Shown: positions 33,282-41,969 of the stretch, in pieces
How positions within the stretch are numbered: position 1 is the first letter of the stretch
Layout of the letters: each line of letters starts with the position of its first letter
Assembly: GCF_003024155.1 (NCBI RefSeq)
Contig: NZ_CP028136.1
Span: forward strand, 3,410,001-3,474,000
Direction: 5' to 3'
From: Christiangramia fulva
GTDB taxonomy: Bacteria > Bacteroidota > Bacteroidia > Flavobacteriales > Flavobacteriaceae
Length of the DNA stretch: 64,000 bases
The notes under the pieces: model-generated
Database searches by the model: none
Told to the model about the DNA's origin: nothing
The model's input: the letters and a program-made list of their open reading frames with translations, nothing else
Made by a program: the position numbers and the translations under genes

Positions 33282-33749
33282 ATGGAGAGAAAAAATCCAG
33301 CCAAAAAGAAAGGGATGAAAAACCAGAATTATACTGAAAGCCAGCATACTGCTTTTTGTATAAGCCAGCGGTATGGTTCCCAACCATTTTCTGAAATTTT
33401 AGATAACATAAAGGGAGCCTTAAAAAGAAGGGAGTTTGATATTCTTTTTGAATTAAACCTAAAAGATTATTTAAAAAACCACTTAAAAGATATGCCCTCA
33501 CAGGTTATATTATCCGTTTGTAATCCGGAGACGGCTTTCAGTGCACTTTCAAAAGATCCACAAACGGGTATTTTTCTGCCTTGTTCTGTAACTGTAAAAG
33601 AAATTGAACAGGGAAATATAAAAGTTTCCATTGAAGATACCGGTATTACCTGGTCACCGTCTAAGGAACTAACCCAAATTGCAAGAAAAACTACTGAAAC
33701 CTTAAAGGGGATTTTACCCGAGGCTGAACAGCCGGGAATGAAGCTTTAA
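33282..33749 (+). CDS. DUF302-family protein, second copy
   Basis: A 155-residue paralogue of the preceding protein. It has the same core: FDILFELNLKDYLKNHL, VILSVCNPETAFSAL and GIFLPCSVTVKE. It diverges strongly and carries a basic N-terminal extension (ERKNPAKKKGMK). The tandem pair could form a heterodimer. It lies nine bases before the multicopper oxidase gene. Confidence 0.72.
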   Translation: MERKNPAKKKGMKNQNYTESQHTAFCISQRYGSQPFSEILDNIKGALKRREFDILFELNLKDYLKNHLKDMPSQVILSVCNPETAFSALSKDPQTGIFLPCSVTVKEIEQGNIKVSIEDTGITWSPSKELTQIARKTTETLKGILPEAEQPGMKL

Positions 33750-33758
33750 AAATATATT

Positions 33759-35438
33759 ATGAAAAATAATGATAGAAGGAAATTCATAAAATTAGGTTTT
33801 TCAGGTGCTTCCATGCTTATTGCCTGGCCCTTTTTGCAGTCCTGTGTAAATGGGAATAATAAGTATGATAACGATCCCTTAAAATTAAGTCCCGATTTTC
33901 AACCGCACCTGGATATTAAATTAAACGCGGTAGAAAGGGATATGGCACTATTGGAAGGAAAAAAAACCAGGTGCTGGACTTTTGAAAGTGAGTTAATAAA
34001 AGGAAATCCGGAAAGCCTTCAGCAAATAGCGGGGAGTTACCTTGGCCCCATAATAAAGGTGGATAAAGGCCAGAAAATAAGGATCAGGTTTACCAATAGT
34101 TTACCCCAGGAAAGTATTGTGCACTGGCACGGAATGCACGTGCCGGAAGAATATGATGGCCATCCAAATGACGTGATATCTAATGGGGAAACCTACGTAT
34201 ATGAATATACGGTTATGAACAGGGCCGGGACCTACTGGTTCCACCCACATCCCCATGGTGAAACCGGGGAGCAGGTTTATATGGGACTCGCCGGGCTTCT
34301 ATTAGTATCAGATAAAGAAGAAAAGAAGTTGAACCTGCCGGCAGGCGAATTTGATTTACCGGTGGTTATCCAGGACCGCAGTTTTAACGATGATAATCAA
34401 CTGGTATATCTCGATGGGGGTAGAATGGATAAGATGATGGGATTTCTGGGAGATAGGATTTGCATTAATGGCCGGGCTAATCAACAACTGGATTTAAAAG
34501 CTGGCTGCAGTTATCGCCTAAGATTTTTAAACGGTTCTAATTCGAGATTTTATAAACTCGCATGGAGCAATGGAGATCCGGTCACGGTAATTGGAATTGA
34601 CGGCAGTATCCTGGAGAGTCCCAAAAAATTGCCTTATGTAATGCTTTCTGTTGCTAAAAGAATTGATATATGGCTGGATTTAAGAAACAAAAAGCAGGGA
34701 GATAAACTGGAGTTGAAAAGCCTCGCCTTTGAAAGTGGCATGGGAGGAATGATGGATGGTGGTATGATGGGTGGCGGCAACACTCGTTTGCCACTGGGCT
34801 CTGAATACAGGCTCTTTACAATTAACCTTGATGAAGAAGGATCTAATGATTATTCCCTCCCGGAAAACCTGGTTGCCTTTAAAAAACTGGATCCGGCCAA
34901 GGCGGTGAATCAAAACAATCCAAGGGAATTCAATTTCTTTATGGAACGTATGCAATGGACCATAAACGGCCGGACCTGGGAAGGCACAGAAGTAGCCGAA
35001 GAGGAAACCGTAAAACTAAATACTACCGAAATATGGCAACTTTCCAACAAAGGTGGAGAAATGATGGGCGGTGGCGGCATGATGGGCGGTGGCGGTATGA
35101 TGGGGCGAGGGAATAAAAATGGTGGAATGGGAAATATGATGCAGATGCCCCACCCCATCCATATACACCAGGTGCAATTCAATATCCTGGATCGCGATGT
35201 CTCCCGGGTAGAACCGGCTTTATGGAATTCCATAAAAGACGGATTTATAGATGAAGGATGGCAGGATACGGTCCTGTTAATGCCCGGAATGAAAGTACGT
35301 GTGATTATGGAATTCAAAAATTACAAAGGCCTTTTTGTATATCATTGCCACAACCTGGAACATGAGGATATGGGGATGATGAGAAATTTTCTAATAGAGG
35401 ACGACCGTAAATCGAACAGTATAAAAAATTTTAAATAA
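33759..35438 (+). CDS. Met-rich multicopper oxidase (CueO/CopA-like)
   Basis: A 559-residue three-domain multicopper oxidase. The N-terminus holds a twin-arginine-like RRKFIKLGF and a lipobox-like LQSC, so it is probably exported folded and lipidated. Copper ligands are visible in IVHWHGMHV, YWFHPHPHG, HPIHIHQVQF and YHCHNLEHEDMGMM. Gly/Met-rich inserts (GGMMDGGMMGGGN, EMMGGGGMMGGG) probably recruit Cu(I). It would oxidise Cu(I) to the less toxic Cu(II) in the periplasm. It shares an operon with the Met-rich lipoprotein downstream. Confidence 0.9.
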   Translation: MKNNDRRKFIKLGFSGASMLIAWPFLQSCVNGNNKYDNDPLKLSPDFQPHLDIKLNAVERDMALLEGKKTRCWTFESELIKGNPESLQQIAGSYLGPIIKVDKGQKIRIRFTNSLPQESIVHWHGMHVPEEYDGHPNDVISNGETYVYEYTVMNRAGTYWFHPHPHGETGEQVYMGLAGLLLVSDKEEKKLNLPAGEFDLPVVIQDRSFNDDNQLVYLDGGRMDKMMGFLGDRICINGRANQQLDLKAGCSYRLRFLNGSNSRFYKLAWSNGDPVTVIGIDGSILESPKKLPYVMLSVAKRIDIWLDLRNKKQGDKLELKSLAFESGMGGMMDGGMMGGGNTRLPLGSEYRLFTINLDEEGSNDYSLPENLVAFKKLDPAKAVNQNNPREFNFFMERMQWTINGRTWEGTEVAEEETVKLNTTEIWQLSNKGGEMMGGGGMMGGGGMMGRGNKNGGMGNMMQMPHPIHIHQVQFNILDRDVSRVEPALWNSIKDGFIDEGWQDTVLLMPGMKVRVIMEFKNYKGLFVYHCHNLEHEDMGMMRNFLIEDDRKSNSIKNFK

Positions 35439-35464
35439 CGAACTAAATTAAAAAAATCAACATT

Positions 35465-35983
35465 ATGAGACCAACAGTAAAAATATTAATGCTATTAGTG
35501 ATTACCTTTTCAATTTTTAGTTGCAAATCCCATTTTAACGCTACGGAAACCATGAATTTACAAGAGAACCGTGATGCAGTGTACCAGGAAATCATTTCAG
35601 ACCCCGATAATTTCAGGGAATTTATCGCCCAGGCCAGGCAGAATGAAGAGGCTAAAAAAATTATGATGCAGGAACACATGCAAATGATGGAATCGGGAAA
35701 AATGAAAGGGATGATGGAAAATAATCCCGAAATGAAAGAAAAAATGAAATCGCATATGCAAAAAATGATGGAGGAAAATCCTGAAATGAAGGAGAAAATG
35801 CAGCAGATGATGATCGAAAAAATGCTACAGAAAAAAGAAGGAAGGAAGATGCTTATGCAGCAAATCCAGAAAAACGAAGAAATGAAAAAGGAAATGATGC
35901 AGAAAATAATGGAGAACCCTGAAATGAGGCGAAAAATGCAAGATCAAATGAAGCAAAAACCAGAGGACCATAAAAACGAATAA
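35465..35983 (+). CDS. Met-rich lipoprotein
   Basis: A 172-residue lipoprotein (FSIFSCKSH lipobox) with about 30 methionines, mostly in helical repeats of the form ENPEMKEKM followed by MM pairs. The helices are strongly charged with Glu and Lys. No known fold is recognised. The composition suggests a periplasmic Cu(I) or Ag(I) buffer feeding the multicopper oxidase encoded 26 bases upstream; this is inference. Confidence 0.65.
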   Translation: MRPTVKILMLLVITFSIFSCKSHFNATETMNLQENRDAVYQEIISDPDNFREFIAQARQNEEAKKIMMQEHMQMMESGKMKGMMENNPEMKEKMKSHMQKMMEENPEMKEKMQQMMIEKMLQKKEGRKMLMQQIQKNEEMKKEMMQKIMENPEMRRKMQDQMKQKPEDHKNE

Positions 35984-36183
35984 TGATGATGATGTGGTGG
36001 TGGATAATAGGTTTAGGCCTGCTTTTACTTATGGTATTTTGGTATTCTGGTAAACCCAAAAACAGACCGGGAGAAAGCAGGAATGGGAATCCAATGGATA
36101 TATTAAAAGAGCGGTATGCCCAAGGCGAAATAACTAAAGAGGAATTTGAAAGCAAACAAAAAACCCTCAATAACAAAAAGTAG
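35983..36183 (+). CDS. SHOCT-domain small membrane protein
   Basis: A 66-residue protein: one N-terminal membrane helix preceded by MMMMWWW, a short linker, and a C-terminal SHOCT motif (DILKERYAQGEITKEEFESKQ). The start overlaps the stop of the Met-rich lipoprotein gene (TAATG). SHOCT domains are short oligomerisation segments of unknown specific role. It ends the copper operon before a terminator. Confidence 0.75.
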   Translation: MMMMWWWIIGLGLLLLMVFWYSGKPKNRPGESRNGNPMDILKERYAQGEITKEEFESKQKTLNNKK

Positions 36184-36218
36184 AAGGTCGAACAGGATTT
36201 TCTATATAATTTCAGAAA

Positions 36219-36258
36219 TAAAAGGGCTGGTTTCTTTAAAAGGACCAGCCCCTTTTTA
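36219..36258 (+). terminator. Terminator of multicopper oxidase operon
   Basis: AAAAGGGCTGGT pairs with ACCAGCCCCTTTTT around a 12-base loop, with one bulge. It starts about 35 bases after the SHOCT gene and ends in a T run. Confidence 0.8.
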
Positions 36259-36290
36259 AGGGAGTGTAATTTAAACGCCCATAGTCCTTA

Positions 36291-36355
36291 AAGTTCTATA
36301 CTAAAAAACTTTTCTTTTGACATTGAAAATCATGCAAAATACTGTTTTATACAAC
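36291..36355 (-). pseudogene. Decayed 3' remnant of a DsrE-family gene
   Basis: On the minus strand the frame reads VV-stop-NSILHDFQCQKKSFLV-stop, clearly the end of the DsrE protein encoded at 31479-31907 (VVDNGILHDFQLQKKGYLSIEL). Two in-frame stops and an otherwise missing gene show it is a relic. Nucleotide similarity to the intact 3' end is roughly three quarters by eye. The remaining bases up to the nuoA-like gene at 36481 show nothing further. Confidence 0.75.
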
Positions 36356-36480
36356 TTTCTCGCGATGATGTGATTTTCTATATTTAAACTAATACTATAT
36401 GCTAAAAAAAAGTCAAAATCTTCCAATGTTTTTTTTATGCAGATTATTTGATGTTATTTTAGTAAAGCGACAAATATCAC

Positions 36481-36840
36481 ATGAATATGCAGGAATATAT
36501 CATACTTTTTTTAATACTATTTTTTACAGTCGCTTTCATTGGCTGTCTTTATCTGGCAAAAAAAGCTATGGTAAAGACGAAGAACGAACCAGGAAAGAAT
36601 ATCCCTTTTGAAAGTGGGCATTTACACAAAAAACCGGTATGGGGAAGATACCATATACATTATTACGGCTATGCCCTGCTTTTTCTGGCTTTTGATATGG
36701 AAATGGCCTATATGTACCCATGGGCTGTTGTATATAAAAAATTGGGTATCGCCGCCCTCCTGGATATGGGAGTTTTCCTGCTAATCCTTTTTCTGGGGTT
36801 GTTGTACACATGGAGCCAGGGAGGGCTTAGACGGCAATGA
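36481..36840 (+). CDS. nuoA: Complex I subunit A-like protein
   Basis: A 119-residue protein with three helices. The signature PFESGH in the loop and YALLFLAFDMEMAYMYPWAVV in helix 2 are those of NuoA, including the conserved Glu of PxESG and the Asp and Glu of FDxE. In complex I this subunit lines the quinone-site end of the membrane arm. It is the first gene of an eight-gene cluster and overlaps the B-D fusion gene by four bases (ATGA). Confidence 0.9.
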   Translation: MNMQEYIILFLILFFTVAFIGCLYLAKKAMVKTKNEPGKNIPFESGHLHKKPVWGRYHIHYYGYALLFLAFDMEMAYMYPWAVVYKKLGIAALLDMGVFLLILFLGLLYTWSQGGLRRQ

Positions 36841-38423
36841 TAAACGCGATACAAAATTTTGGAGGCGGATCAGGGAATAAAGTTATAAGAAGTAAATTCT
36901 TCTCCAAATTTATTTTGAATCAGCTAAAGATTTTTCCGGTTCCGGGACAGAACCTTCTGGCCTTACAGGGACTTGATTTTTATAAGAAAGGGGTCAAAAT
37001 TGTTGCAAGCCCAAGACATGCTAACCTCCTGTTGGTGAGTGCGCCATTCTCAAAAAACCTTAGAGAGGCAGCCGCAATAAGCTATGCGCAAATGCCTCGT
37101 CCCAGAATTCTGGTAAGTATTGATTTGCAGGATATAGATCCGCTACCTAATCCCGATCTGGTAATCTCGGCTGATGAACTCAATGAATTACCTGCCAAAC
37201 TCAAAAAAATCAATCTTTGGTCAGGGCATTCTAAAACTTATAAACCTTCCTTTCTTGTAAAAGCACTTGAAGATGAAGAGGAAAGTACTGGCCATAGTAA
37301 TCATGACCATAAAGAGCAGGACGACGATCATAAAAATTCACACAAGCATGAAAACCATGATCAAAATGAAGATGAAAAAGAAAGCGGTGATGAGAAAGAA
37401 GAAGGAGGAAAAAATGATGATAGCAACGGTTTCATGTCTATGGTCATGATGACCAAGGATATGCCCCGTGCTGCCGACGGGCTTCCTATGGATATGAACG
37501 AAGGCCGGTTTGACCCCTTCCATCCCGGCTTACAGGACGGGCTTCGTATAAAAATGATGCTGGATGGAGATACTGTAAAAATGGCCACTTATGAAAAAGG
37601 CCTTCTTTCACGGAATTTATTCGAGAATATTCCTGAAAATCCCGCTGATCTACCGGAATTTTTAAGCCAGATAGATCCCCTTCAACCCGAAGCATACAGG
37701 CAACTTGCCCGAAGGGCGCTCCAAAACCCCGCAGATAATTCCGCCTATTGCAATGTAGCCGTGCTGGAAAGGGAGAGGCTTATTTACCACCTTCTCCAAA
37801 TCCAAACGTTATTGCAAAATATAGGTGACCGGGAAATGGGTTTCAGGATTCATAAATGCCTGATTGATTTTCTGAAGAATTCTTCCGAAAAAGGGATCAA
37901 AAAAAATATAGAACAGCTTAAGAAACGGCTTTATCTTAAAACCAGACTGAAAAACTGCGCCAGGATACCTGAAATGTTCCTGCACCACATTTCCGGTCCC
38001 ATAGCGAGGGCCGCAGGCAAAATGGACGATCACAGATTGGAAGACCCTAATTATGATCATTTTGAAGCTATTGTATTGAACGAGAATAACGCCTGGGGAC
38101 ATTTGCTGGTGCGGCTTGAAGAAATCAAACACAGTCTTGAACTTATCGGTACATTTTCAGGGAAGGACAACACAGAAAAATCAGATAAAAATGGATTAAA
38201 GAGCTTTGGTGACCATAAAGGAACAGCAAAAATAGAAACGGCTACGGGAACGGCCTGTTTAAGTTTAAAAATTAAGGACGGAGGTATAATAAAAATAAAG
38301 TTGAGCACTCCCTCTTTGGGTCTGGCCGCAATGATCCCCAGGATAAGCATGCAGGAGGAACTTTCAGATGTTTTGGCAGGCATAGCCTCCCTGGGAATTT
38401 CACCCTGGGAAATAGATAAATAA
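36837..38423 (+). CDS. Fused NuoB-NuoD-like protein without N2 cluster ligands
   Basis: 528 residues. Residues about 35-125 resemble NuoB or group 4 hydrogenase small subunits (KIVASPRHANLLLVSAPFSK, MPRPRILVSID), but every cluster N2 cysteine is missing; the first Cys is residue 305. A His/Asp/Glu-rich linker spans about 150-197. Residues about 222-528 resemble NuoD: FDPFHPGLQDGLRIKMMLDG, ISGPIARAAGKMDDHR, LLVRLEEIKHSLELI, and a C-terminal SLGISPWEIDK. The second His of the HPxxHG motif is lost. It probably forms a redox-inactive cap on the membrane arm. Confidence 0.8.
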   Translation: MINAIQNFGGGSGNKVIRSKFFSKFILNQLKIFPVPGQNLLALQGLDFYKKGVKIVASPRHANLLLVSAPFSKNLREAAAISYAQMPRPRILVSIDLQDIDPLPNPDLVISADELNELPAKLKKINLWSGHSKTYKPSFLVKALEDEEESTGHSNHDHKEQDDDHKNSHKHENHDQNEDEKESGDEKEEGGKNDDSNGFMSMVMMTKDMPRAADGLPMDMNEGRFDPFHPGLQDGLRIKMMLDGDTVKMATYEKGLLSRNLFENIPENPADLPEFLSQIDPLQPEAYRQLARRALQNPADNSAYCNVAVLERERLIYHLLQIQTLLQNIGDREMGFRIHKCLIDFLKNSSEKGIKKNIEQLKKRLYLKTRLKNCARIPEMFLHHISGPIARAAGKMDDHRLEDPNYDHFEAIVLNENNAWGHLLVRLEEIKHSLELIGTFSGKDNTEKSDKNGLKSFGDHKGTAKIETATGTACLSLKIKDGGIIKIKLSTPSLGLAAMIPRISMQEELSDVLAGIASLGISPWEIDK

Positions 38424-38427
38424 AACA

Positions 38428-39321
38428 ATGATGATGTGGATACTTATATTATGTCTGTTTTGCGTTAGTATCTATGCTATTTCGGTAGTGGAACACTGGT
38501 CCATTTACCGGCATTGGGATTTTATGTACCCTTTTTCGGCATTTGCCTCCTCCTTTGTACAGGAAGATGTAAAGCCAAGGATGCATGACAGGACTTTTTT
38601 GCAAACGGCACCAATCCTTTTTATTGTGGCGGCAGTCCTTTCAGTAAGCGTGCTTCCCTTTGCGAAAGAATTTATTTTGGTAAAATTGGGTACGGCAGCG
38701 CTTTTCATAAACGCGGCCTTCGCCTATATTATGGTTTCTATGGTACTTGCAGGCTGGGCTCCTAACGGGTTATACTCTATGGTTGGCGGCTGGCGCTTTC
38801 TTGGTCAGCTCATCGCCTACTCCATGCCCATAGTAATGGCCATCACCTCGACAGTTATGAGGGCCGAATCTATGGACATGACAGAAATTGTGAAATCGCA
38901 ATATGAATTGTGGAATATTATTTATCAACCACTGGGTTTTATCCTCTTTTATTTGGCTTCCCTGGCGCTGGCGTTTTTACCACCATTTGATATTCCCAAT
39001 TCCTTAGGGGAACTTTCCGGCGGAGTTTTTTCAGAATATACCGGGAAAAAACTCCTAATCTTTAGAATTGGAAGGCTCATACTTATATTTAGCCTTGCCC
39101 TTGCCACGGCCAATTTGTTCCTGGGAGGATGGTTTGGACCGTTTCTCCCGGGCTTCGTTTGGATATTTTTAAAAACAGGGGCTGTTGCAATTTCCTATTT
39201 CTTCTTCGGAAGGCTTATGCCGCGGCTGAGACATGACCACTCACTTGAGTGGAGCTGGAAATACGGTACCCCATTGGCATTAATCAACATCCTTTGGGTG
39301 GGAATACTTTTGTTGTTATGA
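38428..39321 (+). CDS. nuoH: Complex I subunit H-like protein
   Basis: A 297-residue protein with about eight helices. LQTAPILFIVAAVLS, WRFLGQLIAYSMPIV and FDIPNSLGELSGGVFSEYTGKK correspond to NuoH signature loops. The canonical acidic PEAEAEL segment is changed to PNSLGEL, so some of the quinone-cavity glutamates are gone, while the following SEYTG is kept. NuoH joins the peripheral arm to the proton channels. It follows the B-D fusion by four bases and overlaps nuoJ by ATGA. Confidence 0.88.
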   Translation: MMMWILILCLFCVSIYAISVVEHWSIYRHWDFMYPFSAFASSFVQEDVKPRMHDRTFLQTAPILFIVAAVLSVSVLPFAKEFILVKLGTAALFINAAFAYIMVSMVLAGWAPNGLYSMVGGWRFLGQLIAYSMPIVMAITSTVMRAESMDMTEIVKSQYELWNIIYQPLGFILFYLASLALAFLPPFDIPNSLGELSGGVFSEYTGKKLLIFRIGRLILIFSLALATANLFLGGWFGPFLPGFVWIFLKTGAVAISYFFFGRLMPRLRHDHSLEWSWKYGTPLALINILWVGILLLL

Positions 39322-39833
39322 GCACTTTTAGATTAATAATACTCATCCTGCTGGGGCTGGGGGCCATATGGTTCGCCTGGCGGGTATTCATGACCAGCAG
39401 CATGGTACGTTCGGCCTTTTCATTGTTAGCGGCCATGGCCATATTGGGTGCGATGTTTTTGGTGATGCGTGCCGAATTTCTTGCTGTGCTGCAAATAATG
39501 ATGATGGCCACGGAAATGAGTATCATGGCTATTTTTATGATGATGTATATGATGGATCCCGGAGGAATGGGTGATATGGATATGTCCCACCAGAAAAAAG
39601 CTTCAATAAGTATGGCTGTAGTAGCCGGTATGGCGGTCATCCTGATCGTAGGCTTTTCCCAATGGGACTCGCCTATTGAAAAGGTACCCGCCACCGCCCA
39701 GCAAAATTATGATTTGGGTATGGAATTGATGAAACGCTCCATGATGATTTTTGAAACCGCCGGTACTTCCATTCTTGTTGCGATGGTTGCGGCGGCGGCT
39801 ACTGCATTGCCTTTTAAAAACAGAAAAAAATGA
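39318..39833 (+). CDS. nuoJ: Complex I subunit J-like protein
   Basis: A 171-residue protein starting MSTFRLII at 39318, where ATGA overlaps the nuoH stop. RAEFLAVLQIMMMATEMSIM corresponds to the central NuoJ helix, normally AEFLAxxQxxVYxGAIMVL. The conserved Tyr of that helix is Met here and a Glu (residue 66) is introduced. The protein is unusually Met-rich (MMMYMMDPGGMGDMDMSH). It has about five helices and overlaps nuoK by four bases. Confidence 0.85.
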   Translation: MSTFRLIILILLGLGAIWFAWRVFMTSSMVRSAFSLLAAMAILGAMFLVMRAEFLAVLQIMMMATEMSIMAIFMMMYMMDPGGMGDMDMSHQKKASISMAVVAGMAVILIVGFSQWDSPIEKVPATAQQNYDLGMELMKRSMMIFETAGTSILVAMVAAAATALPFKNRKK

Positions 39834-40138
39834 TAGAACTCATAAGCGTTTTAATTATTGGTGCCATTCTTTTTGGAATAGGCCTTTATGGAGCTCTCGG
39901 TCAAACAAACCTGGTAATGATCATGATGGGTGTAGAACTTATGTTGGGGGCAGCCATGCTCAACCTCGTAGCATTCTGGAGGTACCTTCATCCGGAAAAT
40001 TTTTCGCTACAGGTATTTGTTCTTGTGGGAATGACAGTAATGGCATTGGAAGCTGCCGTAGGATTTGCTATTGCCACCCAGCGTTTCAGGACCAAAGGAT
40101 CTGTAGAAATGGAAGAAGCAAGTGATATGAAAGAGTAA
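39830..40138 (+). CDS. nuoK: Complex I subunit K-like protein
   Basis: A 102-residue protein with three helices. Both functionally important glutamates of NuoK are present, in MGVELMLG (helix 2) and ALEAAVGFAI (helix 3). NuoK is homologous to MrpC and takes part in the fourth proton route of complex I. The C-terminal tail is acidic. The ATGA overlap with nuoJ supports co-translation. Confidence 0.9.
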   Translation: MIELISVLIIGAILFGIGLYGALGQTNLVMIMMGVELMLGAAMLNLVAFWRYLHPENFSLQVFVLVGMTVMALEAAVGFAIATQRFRTKGSVEMEEASDMKE

Positions 40139-40160
40139 TATTAAGAAATTTTAAATCGGT

Positions 40161-41969
40161 ATGGACGTCCTCCTTATAGCTATCATCCTTTTCCCCTTTC
40201 TCGCCGCAGTCGCAGGATATGCCTTTCGCAGCGAAAAAGCCTGGCCTCATCTGGCAGGAGCGGGAAGTTCGTTATTGGCCACAATGTATCTGGTATTTCA
40301 AATAGGAAAAAAGAAAGAATTTATTTTTGATTATGGAGGATTAAATCAGGACCCTTTTAAGCTTTTGGCCAATTCTGAAACTGGTCTCTTGAGTATGGTG
40401 GTTGCTCTGGTGGGTTTTGGCATTTTTATTTATGCAAAAGGCTATATGCATGAAGAAAAAGGCAAAAAATGGTTTTGGCCTGCTATTTCCCTTTTCCTGG
40501 CCGCCATGCAGTTATTAGTGCTAACGGGCGACTGGTTTATGTTCATTACTGCCTGGGAAGTGATGGGCTTCGCTTCCTTCCTGCTTATTGGAACCTGGCA
40601 TGAAGAGAAGAAGGCCCGCAGGGGTGCAGTTAAAGCCTTTCTTCAAACCCGTGTGGGTGATATTGGCCTTTATCTGGGGGTTTTTCTAATTATCGGTCAA
40701 TACGGTGGTCTTGCGATTCCATTTGAAGGAGAGGAAAAAATCAGCCTCTTCGTTTCTTTATGCCTGCTTTTTGCCGTTATAGGCAAATCGGCGCAGGTAC
40801 CGTTGCAAAGCTGGTTGCCGGCAGCCATGGCAGGGCCCACCCCCGTTTCGGCACTTCTTCATTCTGCCACGATGGTAGGGGCAGGTGCCTTCTTACTTAT
40901 AAGGATCTTTCCTTTATTTCCGGAAACTGCCCTCAATTATATCGCAATTACAGGGAGCATTACAATCGTACTTACCGGTCTCACGGCCATAGCAACTTCA
41001 GATATCAAGAAAATGCTGGCAGCTTCCACTTCAAGCCAGTTCGGATTTATGTTATTGGCAGTGGGATTAGGTTATCCCGGTGCGGCATTGGGTCATTGGC
41101 TGGCACACGCTTTTATGAAAAGCAGCCTTTTTCTGGAAGCGGGAGTGTTTCAACATGCATACGGGGGAACAGGCTATAAAAAAATGAGGGGAGGCGGAAA
41201 AAAATTCAAATACGTTTTCATAGCTTTTGTTATTGGCGGAATTAGTCTGGCCGGAATCCCTCCCTTGATTGGTTACTTTTCTAAAGATGGTATTTTGGCC
41301 TCCTCTTTTAAATCTTCAGATGTTTTCTATATTATCATTGCACTTATCGGTGCCTTCTTTACAGGGGCCTATATCGCTAAAGCCATTTACAGGTTATGGA
41401 ATGGTAATACTAAAGGAAAAACACTACATAAAAAACTGTGGCTATTGGCAGGGGTGACCATTTTGATTGCCGTAGTCCTTGCAGGTGGTTTCGTACTGGA
41501 ACAACTAATAAAAACCGCCGGTTATGAATTCCCAAAGGATAAAATTAGCAAGATACTGGGTTTAAGCGTGGCCTTTTTGGGTATAATAACAGGTTGGTTC
41601 TATAAAGATTCCTGGCTTCCCGACACTGTACGGGAAGGGATCCGGGCTAACTATAAAATCGCCGGCGGCTATCAAAAACTAATAGCCTTACCCATTTTAA
41701 AGCTTGCCGACCTGACCTATTCGTTAGATAAGATGTTGTTAAAACTTATCTGGAAAATTGGCAATATCAGCATAAATTATTCGAGGATTAACGGCCATTT
41801 TGATGATGAGCTGCTTCAAAGCGTAGAGACAGTTGGAAAAGGAATAAAACATGCCGGTGGAACCGGAAAAAAATGGCAATCAGGCCTGGTACATAAAGAA
41901 CTGGCTATAACCATTGGGGTGTTGCTGGTCCTGCTTTTTATTTTAACCGCTAGTATTTTTACCGTATGA
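40161..41969 (+). CDS. nuoL: Complex I antiporter-like subunit L
   Basis: A 602-residue protein with about 16 helices. Proton-channel residues are retained: Glu in ITAWEVMGFAS, Lys in VIGKSAQVPLQSWLP, His in SALLHSATMVGAG and Lys in LAHAFMKSSLFLEAG. The long lateral helix region (about 500-560) and the last membrane helix are present, which distinguishes NuoL from shorter Mrp- or DabB-type homologues. It overlaps nuoM by four bases. Confidence 0.9.
   Translation: MDVLLIAIILFPFLAAVAGYAFRSEKAWPHLAGAGSSLLATMYLVFQIGKKKEFIFDYGGLNQDPFKLLANSETGLLSMVVALVGFGIFIYAKGYMHEEKGKKWFWPAISLFLAAMQLLVLTGDWFMFITAWEVMGFASFLLIGTWHEEKKARRGAVKAFLQTRVGDIGLYLGVFLIIGQYGGLAIPFEGEEKISLFVSLCLLFAVIGKSAQVPLQSWLPAAMAGPTPVSALLHSATMVGAGAFLLIRIFPLFPETALNYIAITGSITIVLTGLTAIATSDIKKMLAASTSSQFGFMLLAVGLGYPGAALGHWLAHAFMKSSLFLEAGVFQHAYGGTGYKKMRGGGKKFKYVFIAFVIGGISLAGIPPLIGYFSKDGILASSFKSSDVFYIIIALIGAFFTGAYIAKAIYRLWNGNTKGKTLHKKLWLLAGVTILIAVVLAGGFVLEQLIKTAGYEFPKDKISKILGLSVAFLGIITGWFYKDSWLPDTVREGIRANYKIAGGYQKLIALPILKLADLTYSLDKMLLKLIWKIGNISINYSRINGHFDDELLQSVETVGKGIKHAGGTGKKWQSGLVHKELAITIGVLLVLLFILTASIFTV

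Noticed and set aside
36399..36611. Plus-strand frame ahead of and overlapping nuoA
   Set aside because: It overlaps NuoA in another frame and has no domain; the NuoA frame has clear family motifs.
37267..37588. Lys/Met-rich and Phe/Ser-rich frames within the NuoBD fusion gene
   Set aside because: They are out-of-frame readings of the low-complexity His/Asp/Glu linker codons.
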